A DNA stretch of 15,031 nucleotides, taken from NCBI GenBank assembly GCA_003170115.1, contig PMZS01000385.1, positions 1 through 15,031 of the forward strand, read 5' to 3'. This DNA is from Spirochaetaceae bacterium (GTDB taxonomy: Bacteria; Spirochaetota; Spirochaetia; SZUA-6; Fen-1364). Made by a program: the position numbers and the translations under genes. Under the pieces are notes generated by a model that did no database searches, was not told the DNA's origin, and saw only the letters and a list, made by a program, of their open reading frames with translations. Positions 7,223-14,217 of this stretch are shown here, piece by piece. Numbering within the stretch: position 1 is the first letter of the stretch; every line of letters begins with the position of its first letter.

Positions 7223-7242
7223 GGCGTGGCTGCCCCGACCCG

Positions 7243-7902
7243 CTATTTCTGCTGTTTCAGGATCTCGACCCTGACCCTGCCCGCAAGAAGCGTTGCAAAG
7301 GTGTCGGCATCCGATGAGCTGCCCTCGTACATGCCGTAGTGGATGGGGATGGCGATTGATGCTCCCGAATCAAGGACAGCCTCTGCCGCTTCCTGCACGG
7401 ACCCCATCGTATAGGTCTGACCAAGGGGAACCAGGGCGATGTCCGCGTTGAATGTCTTCATCTCGGGGATGCGCTCGGTGTCACCCGCGTGCCATACCCT
7501 TCGTCCGCTCATCGTGAGTATGTACCCCAGCCACCGTGAAGTCCTGGGATGCTTGTCCTTCTTTACGATGTTGTAGGCGGGAACGCCTTCAATCGTGATC
7601 CACTCGAGGTTCCTGGACTGCCCCGGCTCGAGGACGAGAGCTCCGGTGATCTTCTTCGCGACCTCTGCCGGACCGATGATGATGGTCTTTTCGCCGCGGA
7701 GCCGATTGATGCTTGCCATGTCAAAGTGGTCCGCATGCGGGTGAGTGATAAGGATGAGATCCGCTTTTTCCTGGACGGTGATATGCAAAGGGTCGATCCA
7801 GACAATCGCCGCCCCTTCGGGGCGGGGCATCTCGATTCGAATCGCCGATTGGCCGTACCAGGTAATCCAGGACAACACGATCGCCAGGGCTGTACCTGCC
7901 AT
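7243..7902 (-). CDS. MBL-fold metallo-hydrolase, UlaG/YtnP-like
   Basis: A 219-residue metallo-beta-lactamase-fold enzyme. It begins with WITWYGQSAIRIE, the first strand typical of this group, then has the metal-binding HPHADH (54-59), a WHAGDTE loop (137-143, Asp141 bridging the two metals) and a final IPIHYG histidine (His188). All ligands of a dinuclear zinc or manganese site are present. The group hydrolyses varied substrates such as lactones and phosphodiesters; the substrate here is unknown. The ATG at 7902 is chosen; a GTG two codons earlier (7908) is equally possible, and neither has a clear ribosome site. A TTGACA box lies upstream on this strand (7940-7935) with only a poor -10. There is no signal peptide, so it is cytoplasmic. 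It precedes the aminotransferase by 20 bases and is divergent from the heme O synthase relic. Confidence 0.87.
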   Translation of the reverse strand: MAGTALAIVLSWITWYGQSAIRIEMPRPEGAAIVWIDPLHITVQEKADLILITHPHADHFDMASINRLRGEKTIIIGPAEVAKKITGALVLEPGQSRNLEWITIEGVPAYNIVKKDKHPRTSRWLGYILTMSGRRVWHAGDTERIPEMKTFNADIALVPLGQTYTMGSVQEAAEAVLDSGASIAIPIHYGMYEGSSSDADTFATLLAGRVRVEILKQQK

Positions 7903-7985
7903 ATCCACGACAGGATGGTCGGGAGGGAGCCTTCTGTCAATGCGCGCCTGTTCCGCAAGCCCCCGATTCTGTACATTAGTGCCGC

Positions 7986-8618
7986 ATGAAAAGTTACTTT
8001 CAGCTCATCAAACCCCGGATCACCTTCCTGATCCTGATCGTGGCCATGGCCTCATTCTTTCTCGCGGACCGCGGTGTTGCCCTGGACTGGAAGCGGTTGG
8101 CCGTCATGACTATCGCGACCGGCCTCCTTGCATGCGGCATCTTCGCGCTCAATGCGTACCTCGAAAGAGACACGGACCTCCTCATGCGACGCACGGCGGC
8201 ACGGGGAACCCTGGAGCCGGGCGCCTGGATACTCTCGGGCATCCTCTTTCTCTGGCAGTTCCCACACTTCCTGGCGATCGAAGCCATGTACCGGGACGAC
8301 CGCGAACGGGCCGGGATCAGGGTCCTGCCCGTCTCGGAGCCGACGGGAACGGCCGCGGCGTCCGTGATGGTCGCGGCCATGTGTCTCCTCCTGCCGCTGA
8401 GCGCCGCCCCGTACCTCGCGGGGCTCTCCAGCCGCTTTGCGCTGGTCGGGTGCCTCGTCGTCGGCGTGGGCTTCCTTTCGGCAGGAGTGTTGCATGCCCT
8501 GCGTAAGACGCCGCAGAGCGCGCGGGTGGTGCTGCGCAGCTCGCTGCTCTACCTGCCTCTCGTGTTTCGCCCTGCTGGTGTTCGGGGGTCCCCGGCAGGC
8601 TGCCACCGGGGGCCCTAA
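7986..8618 (+). pseudogene. cyoE: Heme O synthase (protoheme IX farnesyltransferase), internally deleted and frameshifted
   Basis: The 210-residue frame starts like a full CyoE/CtaB (SYFQLIKPRITFLILI, then the first Asp motif in NAYLERDTDLLMRRT at 56-70) and continues with LFLWQFPHFLAIEAMYRDDRERAGI (87-111, second Asp motif). Normal family members are about 280-300 residues. Between residues 72 and 76, near base 8202, roughly 90-100 residues are missing, including the conserved Tyr/Lys-Arg/Asn segment and about three membrane helices. An odd number of lost helices would put the two Asp motifs on opposite membrane faces. Near the end, TTT at 8565-8567 appears to carry one extra T: dropping it restores FALLVFG, the usual last helix, in place of FRPAGVRG. 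The enzyme would farnesylate heme B to heme O for terminal oxidases, but this copy is probably inactive. An assembly collapse is the main alternative. No oxidase genes are nearby. Confidence 0.7.
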
Positions 8619-8630
8619 GGCCATTCCGAC

Positions 8631-9800
8631 CTACTTTCCGCCCCACCTTTCCAGGAATCGCGGGAGTGGTGCCACCGTCACTCCATTGCCCGCCGGGTAG
8701 CTCTCTCGGACCGGAGCGACGATCCAGGCCTCTGAGACTTCCAGGTCCAGCAGCGCCTGCCGGAATCCGCGGGTGAGCTCCGGCGCGGAGGAGGCCTTGC
8801 ACTCGACAGCCACGCGACGCCTTCCCTTTTCCAGGACAAGATCGATCTCATTCCCCGAAGAGGTACGGTAGAAGCTCGTCTTCCAGTCCGCCGCCAGAGG
8901 CAGGATGTTTTCCATTGCGAAACCTTCCCAGGAAGAACCGTACACCGGGTGGCCCAGCAAGTCATTGAATGTCCGGATGCCATGGAGCGTGTGGAGCAGA
9001 CCGGAATCCCGGATGAATATTTTGGGCGACTTGATCAGCCGTTTCTTCATGTTGGCGCTGAAGGGAGGAAGGATCCTCACCATATACGTCTGCTCCAGCA
9101 GATCCAGGTATGAACGCGCCGTATGATGGCTCACGCCGAGGGACTCGCCCAGTTTCGCGCTGTTGAAGATCTGGCCGTGGACGTGGGCGCACATCTGCCA
9201 GAACCGCTCAAGCTGCGCCGCGGGCACTCGCGAGCCGAGCTGCGGAATATCCCTGGTGAGGAAGGTGCGGATGAAATCCTGCCGCCACTCGTAGCTCTCC
9301 TCTTCGGTGGCAGCCAGCCAGCTTCGCGGAAAGCCTCCCTTGAGCCAGAGATTCTTCAGCAGCGGAGGACCGTGGCCCGGCTCGAGCTCGCTCAGGAGAA
9401 AGGGTGTGAGCTCCAGGTAACGGATCCGCCCGGCCAGTGACTCGGAGCTCTGACGGAGCAACGCCGGTGATGCCGAACCGAGGATGAGGAAGCAACCGTT
9501 CGTCGCGCGCTCATCAACAACTGACCGGATCACGCTGAGAATCTCCGGCGTCCTCTGGATTTCGTCCAGGCAGATCAGCACATCGCCGTTGGCCTCGAAG
9601 AACGCCTCGGGATCGCGCAGCCGAGCCAGGTCCGAGGGCCTTTCCAGGTCGAGATAGATGGAACGTGTACGGAACTTCAGGAACTCGCGGGCGAGCGTGG
9701 ACTTCCCGCACTGCCGCGGGCCCAGAATGGCGGTGACAGGATTCTGCCGGACACTGGCCTGCAGGCCTGCACGGATTGACCTCTCCACGTATCTATGCAT
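8631..9800 (-). CDS. AAA ATPase with C-terminal DUF4143 domain
   Basis: A 389-residue protein, complete for the family. Residues 1-140 are a P-loop ATPase: Walker A GPRQCGKST (27-35), Walker B LICLDEIQ (75-82), and a sensor-like FLILGSAS (104-111). Residues 155-240 include a helical, winged-helix-like part (SAKLGESLGVSHHTARSYLDLLE, 214-236). The C-terminal DUF4143 domain (about 260-380) carries E297, D320 and ECK (333-335), the spacing of a PD-(D/E)XK nuclease-like fold. Such ATPases are common as sporadic, transferred genes in bacteria and archaea; their cellular role is not settled. It ends 13 bases from the frameshifted heme O synthase frame, and follows the kinase gene after 78 bases that contain a perfect palindrome. 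No Shine-Dalgarno sequence is evident before the ATG at 9800. Family assignment is secure, function is not. Confidence 0.93.
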   Translation of the reverse strand: MHRYVERSIRAGLQASVRQNPVTAILGPRQCGKSTLAREFLKFRTRSIYLDLERPSDLARLRDPEAFFEANGDVLICLDEIQRTPEILSVIRSVVDERATNGCFLILGSASPALLRQSSESLAGRIRYLELTPFLLSELEPGHGPPLLKNLWLKGGFPRSWLAATEEESYEWRQDFIRTFLTRDIPQLGSRVPAAQLERFWQMCAHVHGQIFNSAKLGESLGVSHHTARSYLDLLEQTYMVRILPPFSANMKKRLIKSPKIFIRDSGLLHTLHGIRTFNDLLGHPVYGSSWEGFAMENILPLAADWKTSFYRTSSGNEIDLVLEKGRRRVAVECKASSAPELTRGFRQALLDLEVSEAWIVAPVRESYPAGNGVTVAPLPRFLERWGGK

Positions 9801-9802
9801 AT

Positions 9803-9819
9803 TGGAATACTGTATTCCA
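9803..9819. promoter_or_regulatory. Perfect palindrome, candidate operator of the ATPase gene
   Basis: TGGAATAC-T-GTATTCCA is a perfect 8+1+8 inverted repeat ending 3 bases from the ATPase start codon. On the minus strand a possible TTGATT -35 and TACAGT -10 (16-base spacer) place the -10 inside the palindrome, so a bound dimer would block transcription. It also occupies the usual ribosome-site position. The regulator is unknown; autoregulation by the ATPase protein through its winged-helix-like part is inference. Confidence 0.5.
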
Positions 9820-9878
9820 TATTACAAAGAAATCAAGACAGGTTGGAAGCCGCGAATTCTCAGGAGCGAGAGCTCGCC

Positions 9879-10799
9879 CTATCGCTTGTCCTTGTAGATT
9901 CTCGTGAAGGTCTTGCCCATGTCGCTGTACTTGTCATCCTTTTCCGCGCTTGCCTCGCGGGGAAACATGCTCGAGAAATAGGAATGGACGTAGTCGACGC
10001 GCGCGAGGATGTTCTCCGCCACGGTCTTCGCCAGCTTCGCGCGATCGGGCAGGAAGCGCAGACAGGCCTTGCACAGGTCCAGGAGCATCTTCTTTCCCAG
10101 GCTGCGGAAGCCGGCAAAGCGCATATCGAAAAACCGCATGTCATAGCCGTGAAAGTGCTCGATCTTCAGAGGCGTGAGGTAGCGCGTCTTTTCCATCCGC
10201 TGCCATCCGAATGACTTCGGGTTGCCCGTGATCTTCGTGCCCGGATGCAGGAGGTCGACATTGGAGAAGTCGATGGCGATGATGATCTGGTCATTGCGCG
10301 AGTTGTAGCGGATCATGTAGTTGTTCGGGTTCCTGTCCTCGTCGCTGTAGATCCAGCGGTTCACCAGGTCGAGCATCAACTGTTCCTTCAACTGGCGGAT
10401 ATCGGTGTAGTTCGCGCCGGTGAGCTGCTCGGCATGCGTGATGATGCGCGTGGCCTTGTACAGGGCGCCGTCGATGCTCGTGACGATCGTGGGCGCCGAG
10501 ATGGTGCGGGTGAAGAAGTCGAGGAAGAAACAGATTGCCCCCATGGCCGGTCCCAGCGCATCCTCCGCGTCGATCGGCTTCACGATCCAGTTGGCCCGAG
10601 GGTCCGCGCGCTCCGCCGCGCCCACGTAGTCGCGCACCTCCGCGAAGAAGGGCACTTTCATTGAGCGGTCGATGACAAGAAAATCGTCCACCGCGAAAGA
10701 CTCGAGGAGCTTGGAATAGGTGCGGTCCGCGCAGAGGAGATGAACGAGCTCCCTGTCATGCAGGAATGCCTTCACGTCGCTGTAGTCGAACTGCGCCAT
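9879..10799 (-). CDS. HipA-like protein kinase-fold protein
   Basis: A 306-residue cytoplasmic protein with a kinase-like active site. WIVKP (71-75) offers a candidate ATP-binding lysine. DRNPNN (155-160) gives an Asp with Asn five residues later, and IDFSN (176-180) gives a metal-binding Asp177; this order and spacing closely follow the catalytic Asp, Asn and Asp of HipA (D309, N314, D332 in E. coli). HipA-type kinases phosphorylate proteins, classically glutamyl-tRNA synthetase in the persistence toxin, but HipA-like kinase domains occur in other roles and this protein lacks the usual HipA N-terminal subdomain. The target is unknown. Its ATG lies one base after the stop of the phosphatase gene (TAG-C-ATG) with no good ribosome site of its own, so it is probably translated by coupling. 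The substrate is most likely shared with that phosphatase. Confidence 0.68.
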   Translation of the reverse strand: MAQFDYSDVKAFLHDRELVHLLCADRTYSKLLESFAVDDFLVIDRSMKVPFFAEVRDYVGAAERADPRANWIVKPIDAEDALGPAMGAICFFLDFFTRTISAPTIVTSIDGALYKATRIITHAEQLTGANYTDIRQLKEQLMLDLVNRWIYSDEDRNPNNYMIRYNSRNDQIIIAIDFSNVDLLHPGTKITGNPKSFGWQRMEKTRYLTPLKIEHFHGYDMRFFDMRFAGFRSLGKKMLLDLCKACLRFLPDRAKLAKTVAENILARVDYVHSYFSSMFPREASAEKDDKYSDMGKTFTRIYKDKR

Positions 10800-10800
10800 G

Positions 10801-11715
10801 CTAGTCGTTGTCCAGCACGAAGTGCCGCGCCTTGAGCTCCAGGTCCGCGTACTTCACCGTGTACGCCGATGAGCCGTGCACCGAGACGTACGGGCACTTC
10901 GTGTCCAGGGTCGCATAGAGGATGACGTGATCGTGGCAACCGAGGGCATCGATCCAGATCGAGTCCTCGTCCCCCCACTTCCACATCGGGTTGTGGCCGA
11001 CGAAAACCGGGATGTTCTTCGGGCACCCGAGAAGCCGCCGCGCCTCGTCGAGGTCTTCCGGACCGTACTCCTTCATGCTCGGCGTGGAGCGTGTCTCATT
11101 GAGACGGTTCCACGTGAGCTGCCACAGGTAGTTCTCGAAGTGGCGGACGTTCACCAGCTCGTTGCGGGTCAGGCCGCCGCGCGCGGGGCCCGCATGGACC
11201 GCGAGGAAATATCGGTGGATGATGAAGAGCGGCAGGGCGTCGAAAAACTCCTGCATGAGCGCCACGTACTGCTTTCCCCGGGCCTTCAGGAGAGCTTCCC
11301 GGTAGAGGAGCCCCTGCTGGATCCCGAGCTTCGAGAGCTCCGGCGCGAAGGAATCGTGGTTTCCAAGAAGGTACAGGACGTTCCCCGGGAACTCGTTGAT
11401 GAGCCCGAGGATGATGTCCATGATCTCGATGGACGAGTCCATGGCGTAGGTGAACCCGGTTTTGTCGTTGTGCACGGCATCACCCAGGAAGAGCAGGACC
11501 GCCTTGTCCTGCTTCACCTTCACCATTGTGTCGTCATCCTTCAGGATGGCGTTCAGGTTCTTCACGTTGGCGTGAAGGTCTCCGATGATGATGAACTCCC
11601 GCTTCTCCGTCCGTGGAAACTCCACGAGCCCTCCCGGCACGCCATCCGAGGCCAGGGGCCTCAGAGAGGGATCGATAGAGAGGACGTTGTGGACCGCGTC
11701 GCGCAGCACCTTCAT
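10801..11715 (-). CDS. PPP-family serine/threonine phosphatase-like metallophosphoesterase
   Basis: A 304-residue calcineurin-like phosphoesterase. Metal-site motifs in order: GDLHANVKNL (45-54), LGDAVHN (77-83), LGNHDS (117-122), VHAGPARGG (173-181) and VGHNPM (239-244). This matches the PPP family, which removes phosphate from Ser/Thr or hydrolyses dinucleotide polyphosphates. Motif 2 is GDAVHN instead of the usual GDxxDRG, and motif 3 ends in D not E, so it is an atypical member. Three starts are in frame: TTG 11784, ATG 11760, ATG 11715. The last is chosen because the promoter at 11801-11772 would start transcription near 11765, which excludes the TTG and leaves almost no leader for 11760, while GAGG lies 10 bases before 11715. 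It is the first gene of the phosphatase-kinase pair. Confidence 0.85.
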   Translation of the reverse strand: MKVLRDAVHNVLSIDPSLRPLASDGVPGGLVEFPRTEKREFIIIGDLHANVKNLNAILKDDDTMVKVKQDKAVLLFLGDAVHNDKTGFTYAMDSSIEIMDIILGLINEFPGNVLYLLGNHDSFAPELSKLGIQQGLLYREALLKARGKQYVALMQEFFDALPLFIIHRYFLAVHAGPARGGLTRNELVNVRHFENYLWQLTWNRLNETRSTPSMKEYGPEDLDEARRLLGCPKNIPVFVGHNPMWKWGDEDSIWIDALGCHDHVILYATLDTKCPYVSVHGSSAYTVKYADLELKARHFVLDND

Positions 11716-11771
11716 CGGAGCCTGCCCTCGCGGCGTAGATTTTCGTGGATTCCTGATCATGGGGCAGGGAT

Positions 11772-11801
11772 AGTATCGATGCAACGGGCATCACGTGTCA
11801 A
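11772..11801 (-). promoter_or_regulatory. Candidate promoter of the phosphatase-kinase operon
   Basis: Minus-strand TTGACA (11801-11796, perfect) is followed after 18 bases by GATACT (11777-11772, 4 of 6 consensus). It lies in the roughly 140-base divergent gap shared with the isoprenoid operon. It decides against the TTG start at 11784 for the phosphatase gene. No comparable plus-strand promoter was found for the prenyl synthase in this gap. Confidence 0.5.
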
Positions 11802-11855
11802 TTCGGGCAATGCGATCGGCAGTATGGCGGATCGATCGGCCGGTGTAGTAGATTT

Positions 11856-12938
11856 GTGAGTACGATGCTGCCCGCCTATTTCGATCCGATACGGGCCCGA
11901 ATCGCCTCGAGCTTGCGCGCTTTCCTCGACGAAAAGAAAGAGGAGCTCGCACGCGTGAACCCGATGGGTCCCGATGCGGTTGAGCGGCTCATTGAGTTCT
12001 CGCTGCGCGGCAAGATGATCCGCGGCTGCCTCGTGCACCTCGGCTGGTCCCTCGGCGGAGGAGGAGGACCCCAGGCGGTGGCGGCGCCCGCCACGGTGGG
12101 TGCGGCCATGGAGCTCTTCCACTCCGGGCTCCTCGTGCACGACGACATCATGGACAGGGACCCCGTGCGTCGGGGCCAGCCGTCGATATATCAACAGTAT
12201 GCGGCAATTGCCGCCCGCGAAGGGCACACGGATCCCGGGCACGTGGGCCAGGCCCTCGGCATCTGCGCCGGTGACGTGGCATGCTTCTTGGCATTCGAGC
12301 TCATTACCCGGACCCGCGCGCCGGCCCCCGCGCTCCGCGGAGTTCTGGAGCTGTGCGCCCGAGAGCTCTCCGCGGTGGGCATCGCCCAGATGCAGGACGT
12401 GTCATGGGGCGCCTCGAAATCCGGCGTGGAGGCCGAAGACATCCTTCGCATGTACATGCACAAGACGGGCCGGTACAGCTTTTCCCTCCCCCTGATGGCC
12501 GGCGCCATGATCGCGGATGCGCCGGAGGATCTGCGCGGGAAGCTTGAGACATTCGGCGAAAGCATCGGGCTCCTCTTCCAGATCCGCGACGACGAGCTGG
12601 GTCTCTTCGGAGACGAAAGGGAGCTGGGAAAACCGGTGGGATCCGACGTACGGGAGGGAAAGAAGACGCTCATCTTCTCATCGCTCATGGCCGAGGCGGG
12701 GCCCGAAGAACGCCGTCGTCTCGACGGAATATTCGGAAATCCCCGCGCTTCGCCGGCTGACGTCGACTACGTGCGAGGGCTCGCATCCTCCGTGGGGATC
12801 CGGGCAAGGATGGATTCCATCACCACGGGTCTCACCCGGAAGGCGCGGACGTCGATCGGCGCAATTTCCTCCGGCACCGACGAAGACCGTGCCGCCCTGC
12901 AGGGCCTTCTGGACTTCACCACCGCGCGCAGGCAATGA
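11856..12938 (+). CDS. Polyprenyl (geranylgeranyl/farnesyl-type) diphosphate synthase
   Basis: A 360-residue trans-isoprenyl diphosphate synthase. It has the first Asp-rich motif DDIMD (96-100) followed by RRG (105-107), and the second, DDELG (245-249) in FQIRDDELGLFGDE, then GKPVGSDVREGKKT (258-271). These coordinate magnesium and the diphosphates while isopentenyl units are added to an allylic primer. DDELGLFGDE resembles archaeal and actinobacterial GGPP/FPP synthases (IdsA type) more than E. coli IspA. The usual GGK(R) motif near the N-terminus is RGKMIRG (51-57). Product chain length cannot be read safely. The GTG at 11856 is used; an ATG three codons later (11865) is equally likely, as neither has a clear Shine-Dalgarno sequence. 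It heads a mevalonate operon, with mvaA 7 bases after its stop. Confidence 0.91.
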   Translation: MSTMLPAYFDPIRARIASSLRAFLDEKKEELARVNPMGPDAVERLIEFSLRGKMIRGCLVHLGWSLGGGGGPQAVAAPATVGAAMELFHSGLLVHDDIMDRDPVRRGQPSIYQQYAAIAAREGHTDPGHVGQALGICAGDVACFLAFELITRTRAPAPALRGVLELCARELSAVGIAQMQDVSWGASKSGVEAEDILRMYMHKTGRYSFSLPLMAGAMIADAPEDLRGKLETFGESIGLLFQIRDDELGLFGDERELGKPVGSDVREGKKTLIFSSLMAEAGPEERRRLDGIFGNPRASPADVDYVRGLASSVGIRARMDSITTGLTRKARTSIGAISSGTDEDRAALQGLLDFTTARRQ

Positions 12939-12945
12939 TGGCGGA

Positions 12946-14217
12946 GTGAGAGGCCTGCCCGGATTCCACAGACACGACCTGCAGGGACGCCGCGACCAGC
13001 TCCGGCACGGCTGCGCGTTCGACGCGGAGGAGTGGGACGCGCTTTCCGTGACCCCGGCGCTCCTGGAAATGTCCGACGTGATGGTGGAGTCCGCGGTGGG
13101 ATGTCTGGCCCTCCCCCTCGGAATCGCCGAAGGCTTCCTGATAGATGGAGAGGACGTGGCCGTTCCGCTGGCGGTGGAGGAGCCGTCCGTCATCGCCGCC
13201 GCGAGCTTTGCGGCCCGGCTGATACGCGGGGCGGGAGGATTCCGCACGTGGGCGTCGGATCCGCTCATGACCGCGCAGGTGTTCCTTGAGCAGGTGAGCG
13301 CCGACGGTGAAGCTCGGCTCCGTGGATGCGTCCCCCTCGTGCGGGCCGCGCTTGCGGAGTCGCTGGCCTCCCTGGAGCGCCGGGGCGGTGGATTCCGGGA
13401 AGTACGAGTATTCCGGCTGCCGCAGACCGGGGCGGTGCGCTTTGACGTGATCATCGATGTGCGTGACGCAATGGGCGCGAACAGGTTGAACACGGCCGCG
13501 GAGCTCATTCGGCCCCTGCTGGAGGAGACAAGCGGCGGACACGTCCTCATGTCCATCCTCAGCAACGAAGCGCGTGATCGCATCGCCGGCGCCCGGGCGG
13601 AAATCCCGTTCGAACATCTGGAGATCGGGCTTCCCTCCGGAATTGACGGCAAAGAAGCGGCCCGGAGGATTGCCGCCGCCTCGGAGATCGCGCGGGAAGA
13701 CCCCTCGCGTGCGGTGACCCACAACAAGGGAATCATGAACGGCATCTCGAGCCTCGCAATGGCCACCATGAACGACGCCCGGGCCGTTGAGGCCGGGGCG
13801 CATGCCTGGGCTGCCCGGACGGGACGCTATGCCGGCCTCAGCTCCTGGTCCGTGCGGGACGGCGTGCTTCGCGGCGAGCTGGAACTCCCGCTCGCCCTCG
13901 CCACCGCGGGAGGCTCGGTGGACTTTCATCCCGCGGCCCGCGCGTGTCTCCGCATCCTCGGTTCACCAGATGCGCCCCGGCTCTCACGTATCGCCGCGGC
14001 GGTCGGGCTTGCCCAGAACTTCGCCGCCCTGTGGGCGCTGGTGACTCACGGAATCCAGAAGGGTCACATGCGCGCCCACGCGGCCCGGCTCGCCTGGCGC
14101 ATTGGCGCGCGCGGCGCGGAGATTCGAAGGCTCGCCGCCGACTTGTCCAGGACAGGCACGCAGGACGAGTCGGCCGCCCGCGCCCTCCTTTCCCGCATGC
14201 GGGAAGGCTCGGCGTGA
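12946..14217 (+). CDS. mvaA: Class II hydroxymethylglutaryl-CoA reductase
   Basis: A 423-residue protein of class II length. HMG-CoA reductase converts HMG-CoA to mevalonate with NAD(P)H, the committed step of the mevalonate pathway. Catalytic residues can all be placed against the Pseudomonas mevalonii enzyme: Glu79 in VEEPS, Lys261 in HNKGIMNG, Asp277 in MATMNDAR and His374 in GIQKGHM. The CoA and cofactor segment DAMGANRLNT (174-183) is also present. The frame is open far upstream, across the end of the prenyl synthase gene, but that part is an out-of-frame shadow. The GTG at 12946 is chosen because it is the first start after the upstream stop and gives LPGFHRH near the N-terminus as in family members; its ribosome site is poor, so coupling to the upstream gene is likely. 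A class I-type membrane domain is absent, so it is cytosolic. Confidence 0.95.
   Translation: MRGLPGFHRHDLQGRRDQLRHGCAFDAEEWDALSVTPALLEMSDVMVESAVGCLALPLGIAEGFLIDGEDVAVPLAVEEPSVIAAASFAARLIRGAGGFRTWASDPLMTAQVFLEQVSADGEARLRGCVPLVRAALAESLASLERRGGGFREVRVFRLPQTGAVRFDVIIDVRDAMGANRLNTAAELIRPLLEETSGGHVLMSILSNEARDRIAGARAEIPFEHLEIGLPSGIDGKEAARRIAAASEIAREDPSRAVTHNKGIMNGISSLAMATMNDARAVEAGAHAWAARTGRYAGLSSWSVRDGVLRGELELPLALATAGGSVDFHPAARACLRILGSPDAPRLSRIAAAVGLAQNFAALWALVTHGIQKGHMRAHAARLAWRIGARGAEIRRLAADLSRTGTQDESAARALLSRMREGSA

Noticed and set aside
6359..7339. 326-codon plus-strand open frame
   Set aside because: It is the complement of the aminotransferase gene, which has all expected PLP motifs on the minus strand.
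7935..7940. TTGACA box upstream of the MBL hydrolase on the minus strand
   Set aside because: No acceptable -10 at 16-18 bases, and the predicted start would coincide with the start codon, so it was not listed as a promoter.
10876..11859. 327-codon plus-strand open frame
   Set aside because: It mirrors the phosphatase gene, whose metal-binding motifs are unmistakable on the other strand.
12517..12945. Apparent N-terminal extension of HMG-CoA reductase
   Set aside because: This part overlaps the prenyl synthase gene in another frame, has no similarity to reductases, and family members begin near the LPGF segment after base 12946.
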